Source: Limnospira fusiformis SAG 85.79
Lineage (GTDB): Bacteria; Cyanobacteriota; Cyanobacteriia; Cyanobacteriales; Microcoleaceae
NCBI RefSeq assembly: GCF_012516315.1
Contig: NZ_CP051185.1
Location: forward strand, 3,849,363 to 3,913,362
Length of the DNA stretch: 64,000 nt
Direction of reading: 5' to 3'
Position 1 is the stretch's first letter; each line of letters begins with the position of its first letter. The position numbers and the translations under genes are program-made. A model generated the notes under the pieces. The model was not told where the DNA came from, did no database searches, and saw only the letters and a list, made by a program, of their open reading frames with translations. Below, in pieces: positions 38,830 through 48,372 of the stretch.

Positions 38830-40407
38830 TTAATTAGACAAAGATAGTGGCTGATCATAAATTGGGCTATATCCCGGCAAAATTTTGACAGTATCTTGGG
38901 CAACTCTTAAAGTCAAAGACAGACGCACCTTCCCACTGCTATTGTAAACCGAACGATGGATAACTTGGTCAGTAAATAAAACAAATTCTCCCGCCTGCAA
39001 AACCACCGGAATCACTTGGTTTTTCACGGAATTAGGAACCTTGTAGAAATGATTACCGCTGAAAGGGTCAGTAATTTGCCGGGGACAATTTTCTGCCTCA
39101 GTTTTGGGGATATATTCAAAGCCATTTCTGGCGGTCACTTCTGTTAAAGCAATATAGATATTAATAGTTTTGCCTTCCCCAGACAATAATTTTGGGTAAA
39201 TATCTCTATGCCAAAATGGGATTAATTGACGGGAGGGATAATTAACCCATAATTCCGAACGCCATAGCCGCAGATTATCCCCTAAATGTTTTCTGATAAT
39301 CGCCAACAAGTTTTCATCTTTACACAACTGCAATAATTGCGGGGAATCTAAATGTCTTTCCATGTAAAACTGTCGTTTATAACATTGCACGAACAGCAAC
39401 ATAATTGAGCCAAATTGTAGTTTAAATAAGGCAGTTAGTGCCGATATCAATAAAACTTTAATCGGTGGCTTAGGTAAGACTTCCTTAAAAATATGTTGGC
39501 GAATTGTAGCGATTTCCTCCGGGGTTAAATTTAAGCTATAGGGTCCCCAAACTTCATCAGTACCATCATAATTAATTATCTGGGTTCCCACAGGTTTATT
39601 ACCACCAGTCCAGTCTAAACTTTGTTCCCACAATTGTTGACATAACTGATTATTTAAAGCCAAGGGAGGCAAAGGAATTTCCTTCCCTTTAGGGTCAAAA
39701 AACTTACCTGTGATTAATTCACAGTCGGGAGAAGTAGCACAGAATAAGCTACTATAACAGCCTTTTTTGGGGCTAATTCCGATACCAAAAAACTTACTCA
39801 AACGATGACCGATGGTAATATTAGATTGGACAAAACCGGGATGCACAGCATTAACAGTGACATGGCTTGATTGTTGATAAAGTTGTCTGGTTAACAGTAA
39901 TAAACAGAGTTTAGATTGATTATATAATTCGATAAAGTTGAAGGGGGTAGATTTTACAAATAGATCCCATTTAATTGTCGTGGGTTTTAAGGCGAGATCT
40001 GAAGATACCATAACCACTCGACTAGGGGCAGATTCTTGTAATTTATCCCAGAGTAAGTAAGTCAGCAAAAAATGTCCCAAATAGTTAGTTCCCCAAATCA
40101 ACTCAAATCCTTCTGGGGTGACACCGTGACCGTTGAATATTCCGGCGTTATTGATTAAAATATTTAGGGGTAAGTTTTTGGCTAAAAACAGTTCAACACA
40201 TTGACGAACTGACTCCAGAGAAGCCAGATTTAAGGGCAAATATTCGATGTTAGGGTTGCCAGTTTTTTGAGAGATATAAGCAATGGCTTTGGTGGCTTTG
40301 CTGTGGGAACGACAAGCAATAAAGACATGATAGCCTAATTTAGCCAAACCCACGGATGTCATTAACCCGACACCGGAGTTGCCACCCGTAACAATACAGA
40401 CTTGCAT
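38830..40407 (-). CDS. Fusion: short-chain dehydrogenase + PhyH-type dioxygenase
   Basis: 525 residues from MQVCIVTGG; a GTG start at 40470 would add 21. The first 315 residues are a protochlorophyllide-reductase-like SDR: VTGGNSGVGL, ILINNAGIF, MVSSD, catalytic YNQSK, and a PGFVQSNI segment. The last 200 residues are a phytanoyl-CoA-dioxygenase-like Fe(II)/2-oxoglutarate domain: FWHRDIYPKLL supplies the HxD metal pair, IHRSVYNSSGKVRLSLTLR the distal His and the 2-oxoglutarate Arg. The frame is continuous with no stop between. It follows crtH by 89 bases on the same strand, so a role in carotenoid or chlorophyll-linked isoprenoid oxidation is a reasonable guess. Confidence 0.8.
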   Translation of the reverse strand: MQVCIVTGGNSGVGLMTSVGLAKLGYHVFIACRSHSKATKAIAYISQKTGNPNIEYLPLNLASLESVRQCVELFLAKNLPLNILINNAGIFNGHGVTPEGFELIWGTNYLGHFLLTYLLWDKLQESAPSRVVMVSSDLALKPTTIKWDLFVKSTPFNFIELYNQSKLCLLLLTRQLYQQSSHVTVNAVHPGFVQSNITIGHRLSKFFGIGISPKKGCYSSLFCATSPDCELITGKFFDPKGKEIPLPPLALNNQLCQQLWEQSLDWTGGNKPVGTQIINYDGTDEVWGPYSLNLTPEEIATIRQHIFKEVLPKPPIKVLLISALTALFKLQFGSIMLLFVQCYKRQFYMERHLDSPQLLQLCKDENLLAIIRKHLGDNLRLWRSELWVNYPSRQLIPFWHRDIYPKLLSGEGKTINIYIALTEVTARNGFEYIPKTEAENCPRQITDPFSGNHFYKVPNSVKNQVIPVVLQAGEFVLFTDQVIHRSVYNSSGKVRLSLTLRVAQDTVKILPGYSPIYDQPLSLSN

Positions 40408-40495
40408 AAATTTGGAATTTTTAGTAATATCAGCAGGTGAAAATAGGGGAGGGGAGCGATTTCCTCCCACTAAATTATCGAATTAAATTGGGGTT

Positions 40496-42037
40496 TTAGC
40501 CTAACTTTAAATCTACGGCAATGCGGTGGGCACAGGCGAACCCAGAAAAGGCGACAGCATTTAATCCCTGACCAGGAAAGGTGCTATCTCCGACACAATA
40601 CAGACCGGGAATAGCAGTGCGGTTAAAAGGCATTCCTAGGAGTCCCCGCAGTTGGCGGCTAGGAATAGGTCCATAGGTTCCGTCATCCCGGTTAAGAAAA
40701 CGACGGTGCGATCGCGCTGTTCCCACTTCCATATAATCCAAACCCGCATCTAAACCGGGAAAAATCTTTTCGAGACGGTCTACAATTCCCCAGGCTGCCT
40801 CCTCTTTTTTTTGTTCATATTCTGTGGGTGGTAAATCTTCCCAATTATCAATCCAACTCGGGGTAAAAGCATGGATGATATGATAGCCTTGCGGGGCCAA
40901 ATCCTGGTCAAGGAGGGTCGGAATCGAGACAAAAATCGTCCCTTCTGGCTCCTCCATTTTTTGCCAATCTTGAACTATGATGTGGTGACAGTCGGTTTCT
41001 GGTGTTAAAACCGAGGCTTCTACCCCCAAATGTAAGCTGAGAAAACTCGGCGATTTCTGATAGCGTTTGCGCCATTTTCGCTCAGAAGGCGGCATCATTG
41101 TTTCAGGGATTAGTTTCCCAAAGGTATCCCAGCGGGTAGCATTGGAAACTATACGGCGAGCGCGGTAAACTGTACCGTTAGTGAGTTCGACCCCCACAGC
41201 TTGCCCATTTTCAATTAAAATCTGTTTCACCCTGGCTTTGTATTTAATCGTTCCTCCGGCTTTCTGTAAGCCTTCAGCCAGTTTTTGGGCGATTTGACCT
41301 ACTCCCCCCTTGGGGTAGTTGATCCCACCGTAGTGGCGGTCAGAAAAGACCATCCCAGCGTTAATCATGGGAGTTAAGTCAGCGGGAACCACAGACCAGC
41401 AGTAACACTCAATATCAATAAATTTGAGTAATTCCGGGTTGCTGATGTGTCGTTTAGCGACTTCGCCCACATTTTTGGGTAGGTATTGGACCAGTCCCAG
41501 ACAAGCGCCTGGGTTTTGGAAGAAAACCCGCATCAGATAACGGGGTTCCTCCAGGGACAGGAGTTCCATGGCGTTCAAGCAGTTAAACACCTGCCAACAT
41601 TCGTCATAAAACTTACGAATTCCGTCTCGTTCGTCGGGGAACTTTTCCCCTAGTTCTTGCAAAAATTTCTCATAATCTCGGTGAACCCTAACTTGGAGTT
41701 CCCCAGGTAGGTGGTAGTGAATTTGAACTGGGTCGGGGATAGTTTCTAATTTGACGTTAACAGCTTCTAGAGCCCGGGTGAGCAGGTTAGTTGTGCCTTG
41801 GTCACCAAATCCAAAAATCATTGATGCTCCGACATCAAATCGATATCCCTCTCGCTCAAAGTAACCAGAACTACCACCGGGGATGATGTAACTTTCTAGG
41901 ACAAGTACATTCGCGCCTTTGGCTGCCAGTTGGGTGGCAGTGACTAAGCCTCCAATACCGGAACCGATGACAATTACATCAAAGTTTTGAGTCGGTCGGG
42001 GTTCATCAGCAAAGGACTGGTGGGTAATAACAGGCAT
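40496..42037 (-). CDS. crtH: Carotenoid cis-trans isomerase CrtH (CrtISO)
   Basis: 513 residues, FAD/NAD-binding. The Rossmann motif VIVIGSGIGGLVTATQLAAKG (about 20-40) is followed by ESYIIPGGSSGYFEREGYRFDVGAS, the CrtISO-specific NYPKGGVGQIAQKLAEGL, and the C-terminal FAD motif PGLYCVGDSTFPGQGLNAVAFSG. It is closer to CrtISO than to phytoene desaturase by these motifs. It isomerises poly-cis-lycopene to all-trans-lycopene in the plant-type desaturation route. No other carotenoid gene is nearby except the oxidative fusion protein downstream. Confidence 0.93.
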   Translation of the reverse strand: MPVITHQSFADEPRPTQNFDVIVIGSGIGGLVTATQLAAKGANVLVLESYIIPGGSSGYFEREGYRFDVGASMIFGFGDQGTTNLLTRALEAVNVKLETIPDPVQIHYHLPGELQVRVHRDYEKFLQELGEKFPDERDGIRKFYDECWQVFNCLNAMELLSLEEPRYLMRVFFQNPGACLGLVQYLPKNVGEVAKRHISNPELLKFIDIECYCWSVVPADLTPMINAGMVFSDRHYGGINYPKGGVGQIAQKLAEGLQKAGGTIKYKARVKQILIENGQAVGVELTNGTVYRARRIVSNATRWDTFGKLIPETMMPPSERKWRKRYQKSPSFLSLHLGVEASVLTPETDCHHIIVQDWQKMEEPEGTIFVSIPTLLDQDLAPQGYHIIHAFTPSWIDNWEDLPPTEYEQKKEEAAWGIVDRLEKIFPGLDAGLDYMEVGTARSHRRFLNRDDGTYGPIPSRQLRGLLGMPFNRTAIPGLYCVGDSTFPGQGLNAVAFSGFACAHRIAVDLKLG

Positions 42038-42373
42038 CGGATCAACTCTCTTCCAGAATTTCCTGACTCTACAGTGTAACGCCTCACCATGCTTGTATAA
42101 CGTTCACAAGCGACATTTCTGGGGGCAAAATCATGATAATGCCTCTCCCACAGCCATTTTCACAAGAAATGCGGGAACGGTTTTTTCATCAACCGCCCCC
42201 GTCTGCCGATCCTTTGATTTGAGAGGAGAACACTGAGAATCTACTTTAGACTTGTTAAAAATAATTGTCAATAAGTTTGTAACATTTCTTAAAACTATGC
42301 GGGGGTAGTCTGACTGGGTAGCTGGGGGAGTATGATGGAAGGGAAAAGCCGAATTTGGTTGACTATCCCCCTA

Positions 42374-43024
42374 ATGACTCTGCAACTGCGCGTTTACGTC
42401 CCCCCCCATCCCCTAATTAAGCATTGGTTGGCGATCGCCCGTGATGTCTCAACTCCGCCGGCCCTATTCCGCAGCGCTATGACGGAACTGGGACGGTGGC
42501 TAACCTACGAAGCGACTCGCGATTGGTTCACCACGGTGGAAACTACGGTACAAACTCCCCTGTGTGAATGTCCAGCTACTTATATCAACCCAGAAGCGCC
42601 GATGGTGGTTATACCCATTCTGCGGGCGGGATTAGCCCTTATGGAAGGTATCCAAAGCGTGGTGCCGTTAACGTCGGTGTATCACCTGGGAATGGTCCGC
42701 GATGAGGAAACCCTACAGGTGAGTTGCTATCTCAATAAACTTCCTGATAGCTTTGACCCTCAAACCCGGTTAATCGTTAGTGAACCGATGCTGGCTACTG
42801 GGGGAACCATTATGGCGACTATGGCTGAACTGACCAAGCGCGGTATTGATCCGGGGTTGATGCGAATTATCTCCGTGATAGCCGCCCCCCAAGCCTTACA
42901 GTCCCTTAGCCAAGAGTATCCTAGTCTACAAGTTTATACGGCTATTATTGATCAGGGTCTCGATGAGCGAGGTTTTATTGTTCCGGGGTTGGGAGATGCG
43001 GGCGATCGCACTTTTGGAACTTGA
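42374..43024 (+). CDS. upp: Uracil phosphoribosyltransferase
   Basis: 216 residues from the ATG giving MTLQLRVYVPPHPLIKHWL; an upstream ATG at 42332 adds 14 residues that do not look conserved. Family motifs are VIPILRAGLALMEG, the PRPP loop EPMLATGGT and the uracil loop FIVPGLGDAGDRTFGT. The PRPP loop has Glu where most UPRTs have Asp (DPMLATGG), a conservative change. It makes UMP from uracil and PRPP for pyrimidine salvage. A small membrane gene follows 29 bases later. Confidence 0.9.
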   Translation: MTLQLRVYVPPHPLIKHWLAIARDVSTPPALFRSAMTELGRWLTYEATRDWFTTVETTVQTPLCECPATYINPEAPMVVIPILRAGLALMEGIQSVVPLTSVYHLGMVRDEETLQVSCYLNKLPDSFDPQTRLIVSEPMLATGGTIMATMAELTKRGIDPGLMRIISVIAAPQALQSLSQEYPSLQVYTAIIDQGLDERGFIVPGLGDAGDRTFGT

Positions 43025-43053
43025 ATTTTTGATGATGAGGTGAATCTAAAACT

Positions 43054-43377
43054 ATGGCTAATCGAGAAGGCTTTACCAGCGGACTGATATTAGGGGCTAC
43101 TTTAGGGGGTATCGTGGGTGGTGTGTTGGGGGTTGTCCTCTCCTCGCGACTATCTGCGGATAACTCCGAAAGCTCTAATTCCCTAGGAGACAATAAGCGC
43201 AACCGCAATAAAGGCGATCGCCTAACCCCCGAAAATGTGGAAACAGCGCGTTTGAACCTAGAAGACAAAATTTCTCAACTCAATCAGGCGATCGATGATG
43301 TACGCCATCAACTTGGGGGAGTGAATGGGACTATCTCTGCTGAGGTTCACGACTCACCCTCAGCCGAAGATATTTAG
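43054..43377 (+). CDS. YtxH/gas-vesicle-like small membrane protein
   Basis: 107 residues. A Gly-rich helix (SGLILGATLGGIVGGVLGVVLSSRLS, 9-34) is followed by a charged coiled-coil-like tail (LNLEDKISQLNQAIDDVRHQL), the general form of the YtxH family. The function is unknown; the Gly-zipper helix suggests membrane association. It is co-oriented with upp with a short gap. Confidence 0.75.
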   Translation: MANREGFTSGLILGATLGGIVGGVLGVVLSSRLSADNSESSNSLGDNKRNRNKGDRLTPENVETARLNLEDKISQLNQAIDDVRHQLGGVNGTISAEVHDSPSAEDI

Positions 43378-43568
43378 CATCAACTAGCGCCCAAAGTATG
43401 ATATAATTAGCTGCTAGAGTTTACTCTTTCATAAACCCCAGTTAAAAGTCAATCATACTAAATCACTCTCAGGGAAACCGTCGAACCCGCCCAGACTTTA
43501 GGTAGTTGACTATTCCCAGACCCTTGAGGTCTCACCATAAGCCATTTCCCAGTTATCGGAGATATTGC

Positions 43569-43847
43569 ATGAGTTCACCATTGTTTCTACTTGCTAATAC
43601 AGTTGCACAATTCCTGAACATTTACATGGTTCTAATTTTTATTAGAATCCTGCTGAGTTGGTTCCCCAATGTGAATTTATACGATGGTCCTTTATCGGTT
43701 ATTAGCCAACTAACTGACCCTTATCTTAATATTTTCCGTTCATTTATTCCCCCCTTGGGTGGCATTGACTTGTCCCCCATTATTGCCATTTTCCTGCTTC
43801 AGTTTGTGGCTCAAATTGTGCCGCGTTTACTGTACAGCCTAGCCTAA
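43569..43847 (+). CDS. YggT-family membrane protein
   Basis: 92 residues from the ATG giving MSSPLFLLANTVAQFLNIYM; an upstream frame from 43506 is probably not used. Two helices flank the diagnostic IFIRILLSWFPNVNLYDGPLSVI and DPYLNIFRSFIPPLGGIDLSPI motifs of YggT. In cyanobacteria and plastids (Ycf19/CCB3-like) this family is linked to thylakoid biogenesis and nucleoid or chloroplast partitioning. The promoter-like tatgatataat at 43398-43408 could drive it. Confidence 0.88.
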   Translation: MSSPLFLLANTVAQFLNIYMVLIFIRILLSWFPNVNLYDGPLSVISQLTDPYLNIFRSFIPPLGGIDLSPIIAIFLLQFVAQIVPRLLYSLA

Positions 43848-43872
43848 AGTTCCACACATCTGTAATCTGCCG

Positions 43873-43912
43873 GCATTTGTAGTGTTGTGGTTAACCAACT
43901 AACTACAAATGC
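43873..43912. terminator. Bidirectional terminator between yggT and a DUF202 gene
   Basis: GCATTTGTAGT (43873-43883) and ACTACAAATGC (43902-43912) are perfect 11-base inverted arms, with a further ggttaacc palindrome in the loop, between convergent genes. This fits a shared terminator. Confidence 0.6.
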
Positions 43913-43961
43913 ACAGGCTTCGCCCTTAGTTATATCAGCACAAATTCAGGGTAAAGAGTGG

Positions 43962-44366
43962 TTATGAACCCAGCATAATTCCCAAGAATGCCACCACCCC
44001 TAAAATCGCCAAAATCACAGCCACAGTCAGCGCTTGAGATATTCTAGGAGTGTATAAATAATCATCTCTACAGATGCGTTTTAGTTCTTGGCGATGGTCA
44101 ATCGAAGCCGCTATTAGTGCTAGAGTTCCCAAGGCGATAAACGAAAGACCGAGGAAGCGAGACAGACGCAGAGGGTTGACGTAATTATCCCCCGTTTCTT
44201 CGTAGATAACCGTCACAATTTGGTCAATACCAAAGCCAAAGCCTATCAGTGATAAACAGGTACGAATCCACGCCATTAAAGTCCGTTCCGAAGCGGCGCG
44301 GTTGCGTTCTTTCGCCAACTCATTATTCAGATTTTTAGGCTGCGGGTTAGGGTCAATTGAGGTCAT
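43962..44366 (-). CDS. DUF202 (YidH-like) inner-membrane protein
   Basis: 134 residues. The NELAKERNRAASERTLMAWIRT segment (about 15-36) is the DUF202 signature, followed by three membrane helices (CLSLIGFGFGIDQIV, FLGLSFIALGTLALIAAS, ALTVAVILAILGVVAFLGIM). The function is unknown across the family, although DUF202 domains also occur in the VTC polyphosphate polymerase. It faces yggT convergently and is divergent from the calcium ATPase. Confidence 0.85.
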   Translation of the reverse strand: MTSIDPNPQPKNLNNELAKERNRAASERTLMAWIRTCLSLIGFGFGIDQIVTVIYEETGDNYVNPLRLSRFLGLSFIALGTLALIAASIDHRQELKRICRDDYLYTPRISQALTVAVILAILGVVAFLGIMLGS

Positions 44367-44821
44367 ACTTCCGAGAAAATCAAAGTAGATAATATACCAT
44401 ACATGATGGGAACCCCCAACGGCATTGTTGAGGAGATATTTACACAGTAATATGCTTTATTTTGAATACATTTAATGATAGGGAGGCGGCTAGTTGCGAA
44501 GTCTCACTAATTTATGTTAAAATGAGTGGATTTTGTCGCGGTGGGTCAGGCTGGTTGAGACTAAAAATCCGGGAAAATGGTTCCCCAATCTGAGGGGAAA
44601 GTGGTATAGTTAAAATTGAAGCCGGAGTCAATATATGTAATCAGTTAAGTATTTTAGCTGATGAAGTTCACAGACGATCGCAATTTAATCGGGTTCCCAT
44701 TTGTGCCAAGCGGAAGACATAAGCCGATATTTGACTAGGCTGATGCCAATATAACACGCTTATTTTAGAATAACACAATCTGATTTTTATCAGTATAGAT
44801 GCTAATATAGGAGCCTCGCCG
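44367..44821. other. Divergent control region before the calcium ATPase
   Basis: These 455 bases hold no gene. A possible promoter is TTGCGA (44494-44499) with TAAAAT (44518-44523), spacing 18. A Shine-Dalgarno-like aggag at 44809-44813 precedes the ATG at 44822 by eight bases and supports that start. Confidence 0.35.
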
Positions 44822-47740
44822 ATGACCATAACCCAGGACCAGCGCCAAGACATCCATCACTTAAAAGGATTAACTCCCCCAGAGGTAGAGACAAGTCGCC
44901 AAACTCACGGAAGTAATATCATGACTCCCCCACCAAGGGAAGCAGCTTGGCGGCAATTTTTGGGAAAGTTTGATGATCCGGTGATTCGGATTTTGATTAT
45001 GGCGGCGGCGATCGCCATTAGTTTAGGAATAGTTAATGGCAATTATGTAGAAGGAATTGGTATTATTGTAGCGATCGCCTTAGCCACTACCCTAGCTTTC
45101 TTAAACGAGTATAAAGCCAATCAAGAATTTGATATTCTCAACCGGATGAATGATGAAGTCCCCATCAAAGTAATCCGAGATCATAGTTTTACCACCATTC
45201 CCAAAAAAGATATAGTAGTCGGTGATATTGTGATCATCGAATTGGGGGACGAAATCCCCGCCGATGGTCAATTAATTGAATCGGTTTCGCTGCGGGTAAA
45301 TGAAGCCAGCTTAACCGGAGAATCGGAAGCCGTCAAAAAGTTAGGAACATCACAATTAGAAGCCAGTGGCGAACTTCCAGATAGCGCCTATCCTCCCGAT
45401 CGCTTATTACGAGGAACAGTAGTTACAGACGGTCATGGCACCTTTGAAGTGACCGCTGTTGGCGATAGTACAGAAATCGGTCAAACCGCGCAATTAGTGT
45501 GCGAAATCACCAATATAGACACCCCCCTAAAACAGCAATTAGACCGCCTCAGTCGCTTAATTGGAGTCCTAGGGTTAGCCATTGCCGTTTTAATTGATAT
45601 AGCCTTAGTGGTGCGCGGTATCCTCACCGGAAACCTTAACCTGAGTCTAGGACAGTGGTATATAGTCGCCCTAGCTGCTACCAGTTTAATCATTACCCTA
45701 GTTAGGGTATGGTTACCCATTGTTTATGATGGTTTAGAAATCTCAGGTTATGAGGCGACTGTGCCAGAATGGTTAGAAGATGATCACGCCATTGGCTGGG
45801 TGAAATCAACTTTAATAGGTTTGTTAGTTTTTGGGGTGGGAATTGCGATCGGTTATGGAGGCAATTTTATTCCCGATAATGTTAGTGATTGGATTCCCGC
45901 ATCAGCCGCCACTGAGTTTGTCACCTACTTTATGATTGCGGTGGCGGTGATTGTGGTCGCTGTCCCGGAAGGTCTGGCGCTAAGTGTCACCCTCAGCCTC
46001 GCCTATAGCATGAGGAAAATGACCAAACAAAATAACCTCGTGCGAAGGATGCACGCCTGCGAAACCATTGGCGCGGCTACGGTTATTTGTTCTGATAAAA
46101 CCGGAACTTTAACCATGAATAAAATGCAGGTACAAGAGATAAATTTCCCCAGTTTCAGCCACGATATTCCCAGTGATTTATTAACCGAAGCCATAGCCGC
46201 CAACAGTACCGCCAACTTAGAACAACATGAGAACCAAAAATCTAAGGCGATCGGGAATCCCACGGAGGCGGCGCTGTTGTTATGGTTAGAACAAAATCAG
46301 ATTGATTATCTCTCCGAACGCAATAGGTTTGAGATTAAACAACAACTAGCTTTTACCCCCGATCGCAAATATATGGCGACCCTGGGAATATCAGCTATCA
46401 ATAATCAGGAGATAATGCACATCAAAGGCGCTCCCGATATTGTCCTAGGTCATTGTTCCTCCTATTTGTCGGAAAAGGGCGTAATTACCCTCACCCCAGA
46501 AACCAGAAGATTGATTTCTCAGGAGTTAAAAAACTGCGATGCGGGAGGAATGCGAACCCTGGGATTTGCTTATATCCCTCAACCCCAACTCGAAGGGGAT
46601 GATTTGAATGTAGACGATCGCCAAGATGTAGTATGGTTAGGATTTGTGGCGATCGCCGATCCGGTACGTCCAGAAGTTACCGAAGCCGTCCGCCAATGTC
46701 GCCAAGCCGGAATTGATATTAAAATGATTACCGGCGATAGTCTGCTAACCGCCGCCCAAATTGGTAGTCAAATTGGGATTATCGATGAAAACGACACCAG
46801 CGAGGCTTATATTACCGGAAGCCAACTCCGAGACATGGATGATGAACTCGCCAGCAAAACCCTCAAAAAAGTGCGGGTAATAGGTCGCGCTCGTCCTCAA
46901 GATAAACAGCGCATCGTCCAGCTATTACAGGCTCAAGGAGAGGTGGTAGCCGTTACCGGAGACGGAACCAATGATGCGGCGGCTCTCAATCAAGCCCAAG
47001 TCGGTTTAGCCATGGGTAGCGGCACTTTTGTGGCCAAAGAAGCCAGCGATATTATCCTGTTAGATGACTCTTTTCGGAGTGTCAAACAGGCAGTTTTATG
47101 GGGGCGATCGCTCTATCAAAACATCCAAAAATTCATCTTGTTTCAACTCACAATTAATGTGGTCGCCTGCATTATTGCGCTGTTAGGACCTTTTATCGGC
47201 ATTAACCTACCCTTTACCGTAATTCAGCTTTTGTGGGTAAACCTAATTATGGATACCTTCGCCGCCCTCGCCTTAGCCACAGAACCCCCGACCGAAAGGG
47301 TGATGGAAGTACCACCCAGAAACCCGGAAGACTTTATTATCTCCCCAGCCATGTCGTCGTCAATCTTTACTGTGGGGGCAGTATTTTTAGTGATTCTGGT
47401 CGGTTTTCTACTGTATATCCAATCTGATCATCAGGTAACAGCCTATGAACTCTCACTATTTTTCACCAGTTTTGTGATGCTGCAATTCTGGAATTTATTT
47501 AATGCCAAATGCTTCGGTTCCAAGGATTCGGTCTTATCCCAACTCTGGCAAAATCCTAGTTTTTTGGCGATCGCCGGAGTCATTTTCATCGGACAAATTC
47601 TGATTGTTCAATTTGGCGGCAGCATTTTCCGAACTGTTCCCCTGTGTCTGACAGACTGGTTATGGATTATAGGCGGAACCTCCCTCGTCCTGTGGATTGG
47701 TGAATCAAATCGGGCGATCGTCCGCTGGAGAAAAGGTTAA
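44822..47740 (+). CDS. P-type calcium-transporting ATPase (type II, PMCA-like)
   Basis: 972 residues. The phosphorylation motif CSDKTGTLTMN, TGES in the actuator domain, KGAPD in the nucleotide domain, and GDGTNDAAALNQA are all intact, as is the M4 ion site AVPEGLALSVT (PMCA-type). Six C-terminal helices follow (QLLWVNLIMDTFAALALATEPP). Between M3 and M4 there is an extra region of about 85 residues that carries two additional hydrophobic stretches (WYIVALAATSLIITLVRVWL and WVKSTLIGLLVFGVGIAIGY). It would export Ca2+ (or Mn2+) from the cytoplasm. No C-terminal calmodulin-type extension is seen. Confidence 0.92.
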   Translation: MTITQDQRQDIHHLKGLTPPEVETSRQTHGSNIMTPPPREAAWRQFLGKFDDPVIRILIMAAAIAISLGIVNGNYVEGIGIIVAIALATTLAFLNEYKANQEFDILNRMNDEVPIKVIRDHSFTTIPKKDIVVGDIVIIELGDEIPADGQLIESVSLRVNEASLTGESEAVKKLGTSQLEASGELPDSAYPPDRLLRGTVVTDGHGTFEVTAVGDSTEIGQTAQLVCEITNIDTPLKQQLDRLSRLIGVLGLAIAVLIDIALVVRGILTGNLNLSLGQWYIVALAATSLIITLVRVWLPIVYDGLEISGYEATVPEWLEDDHAIGWVKSTLIGLLVFGVGIAIGYGGNFIPDNVSDWIPASAATEFVTYFMIAVAVIVVAVPEGLALSVTLSLAYSMRKMTKQNNLVRRMHACETIGAATVICSDKTGTLTMNKMQVQEINFPSFSHDIPSDLLTEAIAANSTANLEQHENQKSKAIGNPTEAALLLWLEQNQIDYLSERNRFEIKQQLAFTPDRKYMATLGISAINNQEIMHIKGAPDIVLGHCSSYLSEKGVITLTPETRRLISQELKNCDAGGMRTLGFAYIPQPQLEGDDLNVDDRQDVVWLGFVAIADPVRPEVTEAVRQCRQAGIDIKMITGDSLLTAAQIGSQIGIIDENDTSEAYITGSQLRDMDDELASKTLKKVRVIGRARPQDKQRIVQLLQAQGEVVAVTGDGTNDAAALNQAQVGLAMGSGTFVAKEASDIILLDDSFRSVKQAVLWGRSLYQNIQKFILFQLTINVVACIIALLGPFIGINLPFTVIQLLWVNLIMDTFAALALATEPPTERVMEVPPRNPEDFIISPAMSSSIFTVGAVFLVILVGFLLYIQSDHQVTAYELSLFFTSFVMLQFWNLFNAKCFGSKDSVLSQLWQNPSFLAIAGVIFIGQILIVQFGGSIFRTVPLCLTDWLWIIGGTSLVLWIGESNRAIVRWRKG

Positions 47741-47817
47741 TCAACTCTGAGAAACCGGGTATCTTATCTACATCTTAGGTACAGCTTGTTTACCAGTCGC
47801 TTAATACATTGCCCCTC

Positions 47818-48346
47818 ACCCTAAATCCCTCTCCCACAAAGGGAGAGGGACTTGGAGAGGTGATAATATGATTTCTGAACAGGCTGTAAGATACCAAAGC
47901 GATCGCCCTAAATCTGGCTCCCACAAAGGGAGAGGGACTTGGAGAGGTGATAATATGATTTCTGAACAGGCTGTAAGATACCAAAGCGATCGCCCTAAAT
48001 CTGGCTCCCACAAAGGGAGAGGGACTTGGAGAGGTGATAATATGATTTCTGAACAGGCTGTAAGATACCAAAGCGATCGCCCTAAATCTGGCTCCCACAA
48101 AGGGAGAGGGACTTGGAGAGGTGATAATATGATTTCTGAACAGGCTGTAAGATACCAAAGCGATCGCCCTAAATCTGGCTCCCACAAAGGGAGAGGGACT
48201 TGGAGAGGTGATAATATGATTTCTGAACAGGCTGTAAGATACCAAAGCGATCGCCCTAAATCCCTCTCCCACAAAGGGAGAGGGACTTGGAGAGGTGATA
48301 ATATGATTTCTGAACAGGCTGTAAGATACCAAAGCGATCGCCCTAA
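47818..48346. repeat. Tandem array, 87-bp unit, about six copies
   Basis: Start points of atgatttctgaacaggctg fall at 47868, 47955, 48042, 48129, 48216 and 48303, exactly 87 bases apart. Each unit has a HIP1 GCGATCGC site and the arm gggagagggacttggagagg. In the first and the last complete units the partner arm ccctctccc is present, making a hairpin; in the four between it is changed to ctggctccc, so these were probably copied from one mutant unit. Because 87 is divisible by three, two long frames (plus 188 codons, minus 198 codons) stay open; neither looks like a real protein. The first copy follows a variant of the gagaaaccgggt word at 47749. Confidence 0.9.
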
Positions 48347-48372
48347 ACCCCCTTTCTTTTGCTGCCCAAAAT

